Origin: Sphingomonas natans
GTDB taxonomy: Bacteria; Pseudomonadota; Alphaproteobacteria; Sphingomonadales; Sphingomonadaceae
Assembly: GCF_030546695.1 (NCBI RefSeq)
Contig: NZ_JAUOTP010000002.1
Location: 186,001-250,000, forward strand
Direction of reading: 5' to 3'
DNA: 64,000 nt
The notes under the pieces were generated by a model. That model worked only from the letters and a program-made list of their open reading frames with translations, had not been told where the DNA came from and did not search any database. How positions within the stretch are numbered: position 1 is the first letter of the stretch; the number at the start of each line of letters is the position of its first letter. A program made the position numbers and the translations under genes. Positions 34,966 through 46,596 of this stretch are shown here, in pieces.

Positions 34966-35138
34966 TCCGCACCGTTTTGATACTTAGATTTGTACTCGTC
35001 GCTGTGAACCGCCGCAAGGATTAGATCGGTTCGTTCTCTATGATCCGCTATCATCTGCGTAATAACCTGTTCGCTCTCGGGCAGCCGACCCAGAACTACG
35101 CGATACACCCAGATCACCTGATCTCTCGTCATCGACAC
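34962..35138 (-). CDS. Small DUF4214-like protein
   Basis: A 58-residue protein read directly from the sequence. From GTG 35138 it reads MSMTRDQVIWVYRVVLGRLP..., then ends in AAVHSDEYKSKYQNGAD. The pattern YRVVLGR...LI.AAVHSDEYKSKY matches the DUF4214 helical module that precedes the FkbM domain of the 20974-22056 gene. GGAG lies 7 nt before the GTG, and the TGA overlaps the TTG start of the sulfotransferase-like gene. Stand-alone copies of this module are unusual. The function is unknown; glycan or partner-protein binding is a guess. Confidence 0.65.
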   Translation of the reverse strand: MSMTRDQVIWVYRVVLGRLPESEQVITQMIADHRERTDLILAAVHSDEYKSKYQNGAD

Positions 35139-35238
35139 GACATTTCTCCACCATATCGCTTGTTCGCGGGACGTGTCACTGAGCCCTCTCTCGGGTCAAC
35201 GACCGCTTGAGTGCCCTCGCATAACGTTCATGATTAGC

Positions 35239-35697
35239 TCAGGGCCGCACGCGCACATCTTCCCGCCTCGCATCGCCGCGATTTTCCGCCTTGTGCAGTT
35301 GTAGCTTTTGCTCAAACTCCAAAGCAACCGCCGCCACCTCCGCACGTTCTTCTTCTAGTCGCGCTTCATACTCGCGGGCGATCTTTTCGATCTCTCTCCG
35401 CAGGTCATCCATCGCCTCCCGTTCTCGCAAGGCCTGGTCTAGATCTGCGAGTGTGACAGTGAGCTTCGACTGGAGTTCTCCGACCGCAGAACGCAAGCGA
35501 TCCCGTTCAAAGCGCAGTTCCTCTTTTTCCAGCCTAAGTGATCGCTGATCAGCTCGAAGATCGACGATCGCCTCACCGAGCTTTAATAGCTCCAGCGCAT
35601 CGCGACTCCAGACATCTCGCTTCACCTGCGATGCCGGAACAGGCGGTCGCGCCGGATCGTGGAGGCCTGGTACCCCGCCGTGTTCCTTTTCGTCCAT
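35239..35697 (-). CDS. Coiled-coil protein
   Basis: A 152-residue protein with a proline-rich, flexible N-terminus (about 1-30) and a long charged coiled coil from about residue 40 to 135 (repeating Leu/Glu/Arg heptads). No signal peptide, membrane segment or catalytic motif. ATG 35697 follows a GGTGAGT stretch; an in-frame GTG at 35706 is the alternative. It lies between the two-domain glycosyltransferase gene and the DUF4214-like gene on the same strand. It is comparable to the coiled-coil protein at 29755 but shows no obvious shared motif. Confidence 0.55.
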   Translation of the reverse strand: MDEKEHGGVPGLHDPARPPVPASQVKRDVWSRDALELLKLGEAIVDLRADQRSLRLEKEELRFERDRLRSAVGELQSKLTVTLADLDQALREREAMDDLRREIEKIAREYEARLEEERAEVAAVALEFEQKLQLHKAENRGDARREDVRVRP

Positions 35698-35733
35698 ACT
35701 CACCACTCTTATTCCTCTGCAACTGGGCCGTCG

Positions 35734-38172
35734 CTACGCGCCGAGTTCCGCAAGTCGAGCCGCCTGCCGCTGCTGCACGCTGGCCAATCCGAATTCGGCT
35801 TCCAAACGCTTCTTCGCGCGCCCGACTAACGGACCGTGCGTGCCGGCGCCCTCGAAGACAGTCTGCATTTGCCACGCTGCATGACAGAGGTCCGGATCGG
35901 CCCACACGCGCCCTTCCCCATGCGGATACTCCCCTGCCTGGAGCGGCACCAGCCGATAATCGACTGGGAAGCCAGTCGCGTCGCTCACCAGCTCGGTTGA
36001 AGCGGAATAGTCGGTTGAGATCACCGGTACACCCAATGCCATTGCTTCGGCGATCAGCAAGCCGAGGCCTTCGCTACGATGAAGCGACACGACGCAATCC
36101 GCGCAACCGATCAGGCCCAACATTTCCGCCCGACCGAGTTCGCCATCGATAAACCGGATATCCATGTCCGTCGGCACGGCAATGCGCAGGCGAGCGAGAG
36201 CACCTGGCACTAGCGACGAGTTGACGCACTTGATGACCAGGGAGACGTCGCGTGCCCGCGATGTCCCGCCGAAAGCGAGCTTGAAAGCGTCGATCACGGC
36301 CAGAGGATTTTTGCGGCCGCTAAAGGAAAGGAAATCAAAAGAGAACATAAAGACAAAGCGGCCGGACGGTAATCCGAAATGGGCCCGTTCAAACGTCTTG
36401 GCGCGGTCAAATCGCAGCGCTATCGGCATGTATTGGACCGGCTTATTGACGCGCGATATCAAGGCGCTTTGAATGAAGCGCGTTGGCGCCCAGATCTCAT
36501 CCACGCGATCAAAGGCCGAAAGCCAAGCCTCCGGAAAGCTCGACAGTTCCCAGAAAGGAACGCAGATCCGGTACGCGTCCTGACGGAGGCGATCGCGCAT
36601 ACCCTCCTGAACATATGGGAGCTGATCGGCATTAATGTTGAAGATCTGCACCCTGCCGCTCGCAGATTCGCTTAGCAGGTGTTCGCAACTATTATTGTTT
36701 CGCGTAGAAGCGACATTCAGAGATACGTCTAAACCCTCGCTATTGTAAGGCCCTTCGGCGAAAGACTGCAGCGTCAGCCGTCCCACTTCTCCGACGCCTG
36801 TGTCGGCACGAAGATATCCTATCACGGAAACGTCAATCGCCTTGGAATCGCGCGATGGAAGAGCTCGTCGGGGCCGCCGTCGCGCAGAAGCAATGCGATC
36901 GACCGATGGTTGGACGAGGCGCGGATCAATCCCCGCATCGTGCGCATGGCCAAGAAACCAGTGCAACAAACCCTGCACTCCGCTCACGTCGTGCAGGTTA
37001 AAGGATTCGCGCAAATACGGCGATTCTAACCAGAGCCGTTTCATCAAATTTGTGCAGACGATCCCTTGGGGAGCATTCGCCACGCCGGCCGCCGGCGCAC
37101 TTAGGTAGCCCGCAAAGGTGGCAAAAGGATCCCCGTCCCAGACAGGAAATTCCTCGCGGAACAGCTTGCGCGCCACAAGCGGGATGCTGGCACCGCTCTC
37201 AAACTTTCCAAAAGCGTAATTACCACGCGGAACGCGACCCAGTCCGTTCTTGACGAGGTCTGACTTGTAATTATCTAGTAACCCGAGAAGCGATCCACCA
37301 TTATTACTGGCGAACATCAGCGTATGTTTGGACAATTGCTCAGAGGCGCGAGGATCAAAGCCGCTGAAGTGGAAAAAGACAAGAGGCTCGCCGTCGACTA
37401 GCCAAGCGCCATCATCCATCGCTAATTCCCGCTGAGACAGATTCCAATAAGCGACGTTTAGCGCGGTCTGTCGCAGCACGATGGTACGGTCTAGGAAGCC
37501 TGGGACCAAGTCCATGAATTTTTGATCGACGAATACGCCCTCATCTTGAGCATTGAGGCATTGATAACGGAGCCGACGCGCCCACCACCGCAACACATCC
37601 TCAACCGCATCTGATTTGCGGAAAGCCGCAAATCCAAGATTGTAGACGCCTGCTTTCATAAATGAAATATCGTCCGGAGGAAGCAAGTTTTCCGCCGGAC
37701 GTGTTACATGCGGTGTAAAGACCGCATTGTCTCCTCTATTCAAAAGATCAAACACCGAAGTCAACGGGGAATATATCTTGATGTCAGGATCGAAATAGAT
37801 GACGGAGTCATAACCGGCCGCAAAAAGGTGAAGAAACATATACGGCTTTACGGCCGTATTGAACTCCATGATATCGTAGCGAAACGCGAACCCCTGCAGT
37901 TCCGTGATGCCAACCTTGGCGACGGGGACAATCGTGCAAGCATCGGGATAGAAGCCTGTAAGGGTAACTTCCTCATCAGCAAGACACAAAAAGTGATCGG
38001 CGTCCGGATGATGTGCAACGGATGATTCAATCAACGTTCGGGTGTAAGGCATGTAGTTATTGGAGCTGATCGTAAAGATTGCAGCTTTCGAGGAGCCGAC
38101 GCCCTCATGGTCCGAGATAGCCATCACGTAGCTCAATCCCCGTATCTCTAGGCCCAGCGCTTTGCGGCGCAT
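35734..38172 (-). CDS. Two-domain glycosyltransferase (GT-A plus GT4)
   Basis: An 812-residue probable bifunctional glycosyltransferase. Residues about 30-330 form a GT-A-like domain with a DxD-type motif (VIYFDPDIKIYSPL) and an N-terminal AAIFTISSNNYMPY strand. Residues about 440-810 are a GT4 GT-B domain (VIGYLRADTGVGEVGR, DEIWAPTRFIQ, EGLGLLIAEAMALGVPVIS). It may build two linkages in one repeat unit. Local base composition is clearly lower in GC than the flanks. The start is ATG 38172; ATG 38124 is also possible. Donors are not known, though gmd is 91 nt upstream. Confidence 0.8.
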   Translation of the reverse strand: MRRKALGLEIRGLSYVMAISDHEGVGSSKAAIFTISSNNYMPYTRTLIESSVAHHPDADHFLCLADEEVTLTGFYPDACTIVPVAKVGITELQGFAFRYDIMEFNTAVKPYMFLHLFAAGYDSVIYFDPDIKIYSPLTSVFDLLNRGDNAVFTPHVTRPAENLLPPDDISFMKAGVYNLGFAAFRKSDAVEDVLRWWARRLRYQCLNAQDEGVFVDQKFMDLVPGFLDRTIVLRQTALNVAYWNLSQRELAMDDGAWLVDGEPLVFFHFSGFDPRASEQLSKHTLMFASNNGGSLLGLLDNYKSDLVKNGLGRVPRGNYAFGKFESGASIPLVARKLFREEFPVWDGDPFATFAGYLSAPAAGVANAPQGIVCTNLMKRLWLESPYLRESFNLHDVSGVQGLLHWFLGHAHDAGIDPRLVQPSVDRIASARRRPRRALPSRDSKAIDVSVIGYLRADTGVGEVGRLTLQSFAEGPYNSEGLDVSLNVASTRNNNSCEHLLSESASGRVQIFNINADQLPYVQEGMRDRLRQDAYRICVPFWELSSFPEAWLSAFDRVDEIWAPTRFIQSALISRVNKPVQYMPIALRFDRAKTFERAHFGLPSGRFVFMFSFDFLSFSGRKNPLAVIDAFKLAFGGTSRARDVSLVIKCVNSSLVPGALARLRIAVPTDMDIRFIDGELGRAEMLGLIGCADCVVSLHRSEGLGLLIAEAMALGVPVISTDYSASTELVSDATGFPVDYRLVPLQAGEYPHGEGRVWADPDLCHAAWQMQTVFEGAGTHGPLVGRAKKRLEAEFGLASVQQRQAARLAELGA

Positions 38173-38262
38173 TGACTAATCTCTGCGCCCGCTCGATGCT
38201 TCGAGTGGGCAGCGATCCATGACACTCCCATCAACGATTTTCCGTCCTTTCGCTCAATGCGC

Positions 38263-40577
<2,315 letters not shown>

Positions 40578-40638
40578 CGATTATTTCCTGACACGGCATC
40601 GGTCCGCCACGCCTGTCGGGAGCTGCTAAGCCACTGGT

Positions 40639-41559
40639 TCATTCGTGCTGTCCCTCGTACCAATCGAGCGTCGAACGAACTCCTTCCAAAAGGGAGATAC
40701 GGGGCGCCCAACCGGTGGCGCGTAACCGCTGCGAATCCATGACCTTACGCGGCGTTCCGTCGGGCTTAGAGCCGTCAAATCGGAGCTGCCCCGTGTACTC
40801 AATCGCTTCGGCGATGACCTCGGCAAGCCCGCGAATACTCACCTCCTCACCGCTGCCACAATTGATATGCTCGTATCCAAAATAGGTGTCATGACAGTGG
40901 ACGACTGCCGATGCGAGATCGTCGACATGCATGAACTCCCGCAGCGGCGTGCCCGTCCCCCAAATCTCGACGTCCGGGCTGTTATTCCGCTTCGCCGCGA
41001 CGAACTTGCGAATGAGCGCCGGCAACACATGACTGCTCTGTAGATCGAAATTGTCACCAGGACCGTAAAGATTGCATGGCATGACAGACACATACTTGCG
41101 GCCAAACTGCCGCATGTAGGCTTGGCAAAGCTTCAGTCCAGAAATCTTGGCCACGGCATACCATTCATTGGTAGGCTCCAAGGGTCCAGTTAGAAGGCTG
41201 TCCTCGCGAATGGGCTGGTTAGCCATTTTTGGGTAAATGCATGATGAGCCTAGGAAAACCAGCCTATTGACGCCCGCCAGATGCGCGGCATTTATGGTGT
41301 TGGTTTGGATGCAAAGATTGTCATAAAGAAAGTCGGCGGGCAGCGTGTCATTGGCCAGGATGCCGCCAACCTTCGCAGCCGCAAATATGATAGACGAGGG
41401 CTGATTTTGCTGCATCCACGCTTCAACAGCAGCCTGGCTGCGCAGGTCGAGCTCGCTGCGGTCGACGGTGATGACCCGCCGACCCAGCGTACGCAGATGA
41501 CGGGTAATGGCACTGCCCACCATCCCGCGATGACCCGCCACCCAAATTGCCTCTTGCAT
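40639..41559 (-). CDS. fcl: GDP-L-fucose synthase
   Basis: A 306-residue SDR epimerase/reductase. It has [17 protein letters not shown] at the N-terminus, FAAAKVGGI and LGSSCIYP, catalytic [13 protein letters not shown], and [13 protein letters not shown], all typical of Fcl/WcaG. It converts the Gmd product to GDP-L-fucose using NADPH. The conserved N-terminus starts at ATG 41559. It is the first gene of the long minus-strand group ending near 24241, so its promoter is expected in the 166-nt divergent gap to the FkbM-discoidin gene. Confidence 0.92.
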   Translation of the reverse strand: MQEAIWVAGHRGMVGSAITRHLRTLGRRVITVDRSELDLRSQAAVEAWMQQNQPSSIIFAAAKVGGILANDTLPADFLYDNLCIQTNTINAAHLAGVNRLVFLGSSCIYPKMANQPIREDSLLTGPLEPTNEWYAVAKISGLKLCQAYMRQFGRKYVSVMPCNLYGPGDNFDLQSSHVLPALIRKFVAAKRNNSPDVEIWGTGTPLREFMHVDDLASAVVHCHDTYFGYEHINCGSGEEVSIRGLAEVIAEAIEYTGQLRFDGSKPDGTPRKVMDSQRLRATGWAPRISLLEGVRSTLDWYEGQHE

Positions 41560-41725
41560 CACCCAATCCCTTGCCGATGCATGCGCGCTAGCATCCGGTC
41601 CCTCGTTCTCCAACCGCGATCTTTTCCGTTGCGCGAATGCCCAAGATCTTGGATGCAGCGGGAATCTCGCCCATCCAGCGCAGCTCGCGAAGCGTTTTGG
41701 TCGGCGCTTTGGAGACCAGGTTTAG

Positions 41726-42826
41726 ATGGTGGCACTTTCGTCGATTTTAGCAGATCACGGCTACCGGCCCCGCGCGGTTCTTCACATCGGAGCCAACACC
41801 GGCGCTGAACTGGAAGAGTATCGTAGTATCGGGATTGGCAGCGGCCTGCTGATCGAGCCGGTAAGCCGTACGTTTGCCTTGCTCGAGGAAAAGATTGCAA
41901 ACTTCCCCGGCTTCGTAGCGGAGCAAGCGCTTATCAGCGACGCAGATGATCAGGAGCTTACGATCCGGATCAGCTCGAACATGGGGGAATCGTCTAGCAT
42001 TTTGGCGCTCGGAACTCATGCCCAGCATTTCCCTGGCATCACCGTTACCGATGAGGAGACGCTCATCTCCAGGCGGCTGGACAGCCTCCTGATTCAGCGC
42101 GCGGAGATCAATCGATATGATCTCTGGGTCGTGGACGTAGAGGGCGCCGAGCTTCACGTTTTGCGTGGAGCGCGTGAGGCCCTTCGGGCCGCCAAGATCA
42201 TCATGATCGAGATCCACGACGAGGCCACACACGAAGGAGCGCCGCACTGGAGCGAAATACAATCCTTCCTGGAGCCGTACGGCTTCAAAATGAAGGCCAT
42301 GAACATCACCCGTTACGGCTTCGGCGACGCATTGTTCGTGCACAACAGTGTGAGCGTGCGTGCGCTCGGACCCTCGGCTGACGACAATTTGATCGATATT
42401 GGCAGCAAACGCCCGTGCTCGCAGAGCAGCCTATCAATTTGGTCACAATCAGATGATGCCGCTCGCGCGTTGACGAACGAGGACGAGGATTTTGCTTTTC
42501 ATACCGAACTGGAAGATAATCCTTGGTGGTGCGTGGACCTGGAAGAAGTTCGCGCTGTCAGTCTGATCCGCATCTTTAATCGAGAGGGCGCCCGCGAGCG
42601 CGCCTTTTCACTTCGGGTCGAAATTTCAAACGACGGCCAGAATTGGACAAACATTCACGAGAACAACGGATGGTATTTCGGCGGGTCCGCAACCGGTCCG
42701 CTTGACTTAAACCCGAAGACAGAACACTTTCGATATCTTCGTTTGAGCTTGCCGTCGCGAAATTATCTTCATCTGCAGCGCGTCGAGATTTTTGGGCCCC
42801 GCATGGTGACTGCGCCCGAGCGTTAG
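41726..42826 (+). CDS. FkbM methyltransferase with C-terminal discoidin-like domain
   Basis: A 366-residue protein. The FkbM domain (about 12-205) has VLHIGANTGAELEEY as motif I and LWVVDVEGAELHVLRGA as the signature. The C-terminal part (about 230-362) resembles an F5/8 type C (discoidin) carbohydrate-binding domain: WWCVDLEEVRAVSLIRIFNR, then FSLRVEISNDGQNW and FRYLRLSLPSRNYLHLQRVEIFG. The combination suggests a methyltransferase that grips the glycan it modifies. ATG 41726 follows AGG by 5 nt. Its end overlaps the convergent GT90 gene by 4 nt. Confidence 0.8.
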   Translation: MVALSSILADHGYRPRAVLHIGANTGAELEEYRSIGIGSGLLIEPVSRTFALLEEKIANFPGFVAEQALISDADDQELTIRISSNMGESSSILALGTHAQHFPGITVTDEETLISRRLDSLLIQRAEINRYDLWVVDVEGAELHVLRGAREALRAAKIIMIEIHDEATHEGAPHWSEIQSFLEPYGFKMKAMNITRYGFGDALFVHNSVSVRALGPSADDNLIDIGSKRPCSQSSLSIWSQSDDAARALTNEDEDFAFHTELEDNPWWCVDLEEVRAVSLIRIFNREGARERAFSLRVEISNDGQNWTNIHENNGWYFGGSATGPLDLNPKTEHFRYLRLSLPSRNYLHLQRVEIFGPRMVTAPER

Positions 42827-43758
42827 CGTCGGACAAGTTCTTTCGCGTTGCTTTCGCCGATGTCGGTCGATGCGAAGCGCATGAGCTGCTCACAATTGCT
42901 TCGAATTTCTGTCTCGTAGCACTGGGTCGCCGCCAGCGCCTGCCCATTCCGCGCTATCCACTCACACCGCGCCTCATTTGCAAGACACCATTCGATTTTT
43001 TCCTCGATGTCCGACAGATCTGCTTTTATCGGCACATAATGCTCCCAGGGGCGCACCCTATCGTAAAACCACTGCTCGTAAGGCGACGCGACCTTCAGCA
43101 CGCAGCAGCCGAGAATCATTTTTTCGAGGAAGCTCCAGGCGTTTGCATGCCCGTCGATATCGATTGAATACCGATATTTGCTGAAATCGGCCATATGCCA
43201 CATCTCGCCCATTAGCTGTTCCGCCGCCAGGAACGCGTTGATCTCACCCGGCGAATAGACGCTGGCCATTGTCGGATGAGCGCCGGAAAGGCGAACATCG
43301 GCGGCACTAAGGTCTCGACAGGCCAACGCCATTTTGACCCGCGGAATATCGGAGGGTGATTGGAAGTTGCCACCGCCCGTCACCGAACCGCGCCATGCGA
43401 TCATCGCTCGGCGATCGGCCCAAACCGGCGCATACTGCTGCGCCTCCCAGCGCAGCTGCGCGTAGCCACGATGATTAATGTAGTAAACATCGGGCATTAA
43501 GCCTACGGCGCCTTGCCCTTGGACATTTCGCCCGAAGGCGAGCGATCGCACGCCCGTCAGCGCCCGGTCCCAAGTCTGCACGAAAACAGTGTAGATGTTT
43601 CCCGGGTCGAAACCGTAGACACAGGGGTCGCGATTTAGCTCGGCGGCCAACGCCTCCATGTACAAAGTCACCGCATAGGTGGCGCCGGCGTTCAAAAGCC
43701 ACCCCGGAGCGCTCACCTGCACTCTGCCGCCGGCGATCCGGACCATGACCCCCCACAT
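42823..43758 (-). CDS. CAP10-type glycosyltransferase (GT90)
   Basis: A 311-residue protein of the CAP10/GT90 family, first described for fungal capsule xylosyltransferase and common in bacterial glycan loci. Diagnostic blocks are MIAWRGSVTGGGN, FSKYRYSIDIDGHANAWSF, KMILGCCVLKVASPYEQWF, and HYVPIKADLSDIEEKIEW. It probably transfers a sugar in the cytoplasm; donor unknown. ATG 43758 lies 1 nt after the stop of the upstream gene (TGAGATG); ATG 43746 is also possible. The frame reaches back to 43854 inside the neighbour, which is not used. Confidence 0.8.
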   Translation of the reverse strand: MWGVMVRIAGGRVQVSAPGWLLNAGATYAVTLYMEALAAELNRDPCVYGFDPGNIYTVFVQTWDRALTGVRSLAFGRNVQGQGAVGLMPDVYYINHRGYAQLRWEAQQYAPVWADRRAMIAWRGSVTGGGNFQSPSDIPRVKMALACRDLSAADVRLSGAHPTMASVYSPGEINAFLAAEQLMGEMWHMADFSKYRYSIDIDGHANAWSFLEKMILGCCVLKVASPYEQWFYDRVRPWEHYVPIKADLSDIEEKIEWCLANEARCEWIARNGQALAATQCYETEIRSNCEQLMRFASTDIGESNAKELVRR

Positions 43759-43759
43759 C

Positions 43760-44749
43760 TCAGGCGTTCCAATAAGCCGGCGGCACAGCTGCCCAGCGTG
43801 CGCCATCCAGAATGAAGTCGATGTCGCCACCGTCGCGACGCGTAAGACCCGCAATCAGTTGATGCATCGCTGCCGCGTCGGCCTCGCTCCCTGCGAGCCG
43901 GCCGCCGGGCGGCAATTGATCCAAAGCCCAAGCGAGCACGGCCGGAAGATCGGGATGATCCCGCATTTCATGCATATAAAGGAGCCGTGGCTGGAAAGGC
44001 GCTAAATCCGGCCACTCTGTGTGCGGGTTCGCAACCGGGTTTGCGAGCGCCTCCTGCTCCTCGGCGGGCGGCAGGCCGATCGCTATCACGTCCAGCCGGT
44101 CGAGATCGGCAGCCAGCGCGGTAAACATCCGCTCCCGGTCATGAGCCAGCACGAGAATGGGCGCTCCCTCATCGAGATCGTTCAGAAACGCGATGTCGAT
44201 CGGAAGATCCATATGGGAGGCGGTGGCTGATGGCGCCGGATCGGCCCCACCGCCGCAGGATTCCAGATAGCGAAGCGGATGAAGGTGAGGAGCGGCACGC
44301 TGCTGCAGTTCTAGGAAGCCGCATCGCGCGGCCTCGATCTGCGCAGGCGTGAAGGAGATGCCAGCACTCTGGCCCAAGCTCCGCATCGACTCCAGCGGAT
44401 CGCAAAGCACGCGCTCGATAGAAAGCACCGCCAGGTCCGGTCGAAGCGCGCCCTGCCGCCCCGCTTCGGCGTAACATTGGCGCTTCGCCGCGGAGCCCGG
44501 AACATGAGCCGTGACTGCAAGCCGCACTGCATCAAGCGTTTCCGATCGGATCTGTACTCGCAAGATGGCGTCTTCGGGCGCCGGGTCGCTGGGACCGGTA
44601 ATCAGCCTGGCGGCAATCGGCGGATCCCCAGCGCGGAGTATCCGGCTGCAAAATTCGAAAACCGCGCTGTCTGCCGGATGCGACAACCCGGTGAAAACCA
44701 CCTCACGCACATGCTCCAGCTCGGTCGAGCCTTGTTCGTCGGAGTTCAT
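43760..44749 (-). CDS. Protein of unknown function, transferase-like
   Basis: A 329-residue protein I do not recognise. The first half ends in SIERVLCDPLESMRSL and AGISFTPAQIEAA, a pattern reminiscent of the C-terminal part of sulfotransferases, but no phosphosulfate loop is visible. The second half (about 185-325) alternates hydrophobic strands and helices and has ALDQLPPGGRL, reminiscent of the motif-V region of SAM methyltransferases, again without a SAM loop. It is 1 nt upstream of the GT90 gene, so co-expressed. It might be a composite of two degenerate enzyme halves. Confidence 0.5.
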   Translation of the reverse strand: MNSDEQGSTELEHVREVVFTGLSHPADSAVFEFCSRILRAGDPPIAARLITGPSDPAPEDAILRVQIRSETLDAVRLAVTAHVPGSAAKRQCYAEAGRQGALRPDLAVLSIERVLCDPLESMRSLGQSAGISFTPAQIEAARCGFLELQQRAAPHLHPLRYLESCGGGADPAPSATASHMDLPIDIAFLNDLDEGAPILVLAHDRERMFTALAADLDRLDVIAIGLPPAEEQEALANPVANPHTEWPDLAPFQPRLLYMHEMRDHPDLPAVLAWALDQLPPGGRLAGSEADAAAMHQLIAGLTRRDGGDIDFILDGARWAAVPPAYWNA

Positions 44750-44896
44750 GGGATCGTGCGGAACCAGCGCGCCAGTTTAGCGGAACCGAGCACAGTGCAG
44801 CGCACGCAAGCCATCACAATCTCATCTTTTTCGATTGGCTCGCCGACCAGGAAGCTATCTGTTGCTTCGACGGCAGGGTTAGGGGCATTTAGCCTC

Positions 44897-46324
44897 ATGC
44901 TCAAGCGCTTTAACGTGTCGGACCAGCTGCATTTCGCGGAGCTGTCGGGCGATTACAATCCCATTCATGTCGATGCCGATCACGCCCGGCGGACGGTTGC
45001 CGGCACATTGGTCGTCCATGGGATACATCTGCTACTTTGGGCTCTGGACACCTTCGCCGCGGAACGCGCCGCAAGTGATGAGATCAAAAACCTGCAGGTG
45101 CAGTTTTCGCGCTTTGTGCACGTCGGCGAACTCGCTGAGGTCCAGGTCAGCCGCGAAACGGACAAGGCTTTCCAACTTCGTATTACGGCGGGGGGGCTGC
45201 TGCGGGCTCTCATCACCCTGACGATCGGCCCGGAGGATCCCGCACCTGTACCGGCTCCCGCGGAAGGAGCGCAATCCCATACGCCATCCCGCCCGATAGA
45301 TTGGCCCATTGCCGAGTGGGTAGCGAAGCAAGGGATCGTTCCGTTCGCTAAGGACGCGGCGACCGTCGCCTCTGCATTTCCCGCCGCAGCGCGCTGGCTC
45401 GGCGCCTCCCGCCTGGCCGGCCTCGCTACGACAACCCGCCTCGTCGGCATGGTCCTTCCGGGACTTCATTCAATTTATGTGGGACTTAACCTCCGCTTCC
45501 ATGCGAGCGGCGCCGAAGTGTCTGCGATACGCTTTCATGTTGATGAGCCCCGACACGGCCTGCTCACCTTGCAGGTGGCCGGAGCCGGCCTGGTGGGGTC
45601 GGTCCAATGTGTAGCTCGCGCCGCACCGGTCGCCCAACCGCGCATGGTTGATCTGCTCGAAAAGGTCGGACGCGCCGATTACGCCGGTGCAACCATACTG
45701 GTGGTAGGCGGATCGCGCGGCCTGGGCGAGCTCGTCGCCAAGCTTCTAGCAGCGGGCGGGGCTGACGTTACAATCAGCTACAGCCGAGGTCGTGACGATG
45801 CGGAAGCCGTAGCAACCGAAATCCGGAAAGCGGGGAGTATGTGCCGAACGATGCACTTCACCGTACAGGAACCCGCGGCGCCGCAGCTCGCGGCTGTGGA
45901 CTGCGCCTTCGACTATATTTATTATTTCGCGGCGCCGACGATCGCACGCCCAAACTCCGCCTTTTTCGACGGCGATCGTCTCGCCGATCTCCAGGCCTAC
46001 TTCGTGGGTGGTCTATGGAACTTGGCGTCGGCGATCCGACACCAAAAGGGCGGCGCTACCCTTTTCTATCCTTCGACAACGTTCCTTGACGATCGACCTG
46101 GGGGCATGGCCGAATATGTCATGGCAAAGGCAGCCGGCGAGCTGCTGTGTGACGAGATCAACCGGACGATGTCCCCTCTTCGCATCGTTTCGCGACGGCT
46201 ACCGCCGATTGCTACCGACCAGACGGCGGGGCTGACCGGCCTCGCGCCGGCGGTCGATACTATCCTGCCGATCATCGCCGCGGTTCAGCGCGGAAGCGAG
46301 CCAGCCCTGACGACGACGCGGTAG
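44897..46324 (+). CDS. MaoC dehydratase-SDR fusion protein
   Basis: A 475-residue fusion. Residues about 5-120 are a MaoC/hotdog (R)-hydroxyacyl dehydratase with HFAELSGDYNPIHVD containing the catalytic Asp/His. A middle part (about 130-250) may be a second, degenerate hotdog. Residues about 255-470 are an SDR with ILVVGGSRGLGE, PSTTF and catalytic YVMAK. It probably acts on a carrier-protein-bound 3-oxo/3-hydroxyacyl group. The discrete ACP and FkbH genes lie tail-to-tail 29 nt away. S. meliloti rkpH is also a capsule-linked SDR. The frame is open from 44477; GTG 44795 is an alternative start. Confidence 0.75.
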   Translation: MLKRFNVSDQLHFAELSGDYNPIHVDADHARRTVAGTLVVHGIHLLLWALDTFAAERAASDEIKNLQVQFSRFVHVGELAEVQVSRETDKAFQLRITAGGLLRALITLTIGPEDPAPVPAPAEGAQSHTPSRPIDWPIAEWVAKQGIVPFAKDAATVASAFPAAARWLGASRLAGLATTTRLVGMVLPGLHSIYVGLNLRFHASGAEVSAIRFHVDEPRHGLLTLQVAGAGLVGSVQCVARAAPVAQPRMVDLLEKVGRADYAGATILVVGGSRGLGELVAKLLAAGGADVTISYSRGRDDAEAVATEIRKAGSMCRTMHFTVQEPAAPQLAAVDCAFDYIYYFAAPTIARPNSAFFDGDRLADLQAYFVGGLWNLASAIRHQKGGATLFYPSTTFLDDRPGGMAEYVMAKAAGELLCDEINRTMSPLRIVSRRLPPIATDQTAGLTGLAPAVDTILPIIAAVQRGSEPALTTTR

Positions 46325-46352
46325 ATTCCGAGCGGTTGTGCCAAGCACGTCT

Positions 46353-46595
46353 TTAGCCGATCTTCGCCGCCACGACGCGCTGAAGATCGCCAACGTTCTT
46401 GAGCGTGTCGATCTCCGAGGTCTTCATCTTGATATTCCAGTGATCCTCGACTGCGACGATCAAGCTGATGTGCTTGATCGAGTCCCATCCTTCGACATCG
46501 TCCGCCATCGTTTCCGGCGCCAGCACGATTGAATCGTCGCCGAAAAGATCACGGAAAATGTCGGTCAGCTCCGCCATGATGGCCTGATCGTCCAC
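46353..46595 (-). CDS. Discrete acyl carrier protein
   Basis: An 80-residue acyl carrier protein. The phosphopantetheine serine is in EGWDSIKHI, about residue 41, followed by the acidic helix ISLIVAVEDHW. It starts at GTG 46595, 1 nt after the fkbH-like stop, with AGGAG 8 nt upstream; the open frame extends upstream only into fkbH. Pairing with an FkbH-like enzyme suggests it carries a glyceryl unit or a derivative. It could alternatively serve the MaoC-SDR protein encoded tail-to-tail, or the PKS. Confidence 0.82.
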   Translation of the reverse strand: MDDQAIMAELTDIFRDLFGDDSIVLAPETMADDVEGWDSIKHISLIVAVEDHWNIKMKTSEIDTLKNVGDLQRVVAAKIG

Positions 46596-46596
46596 G

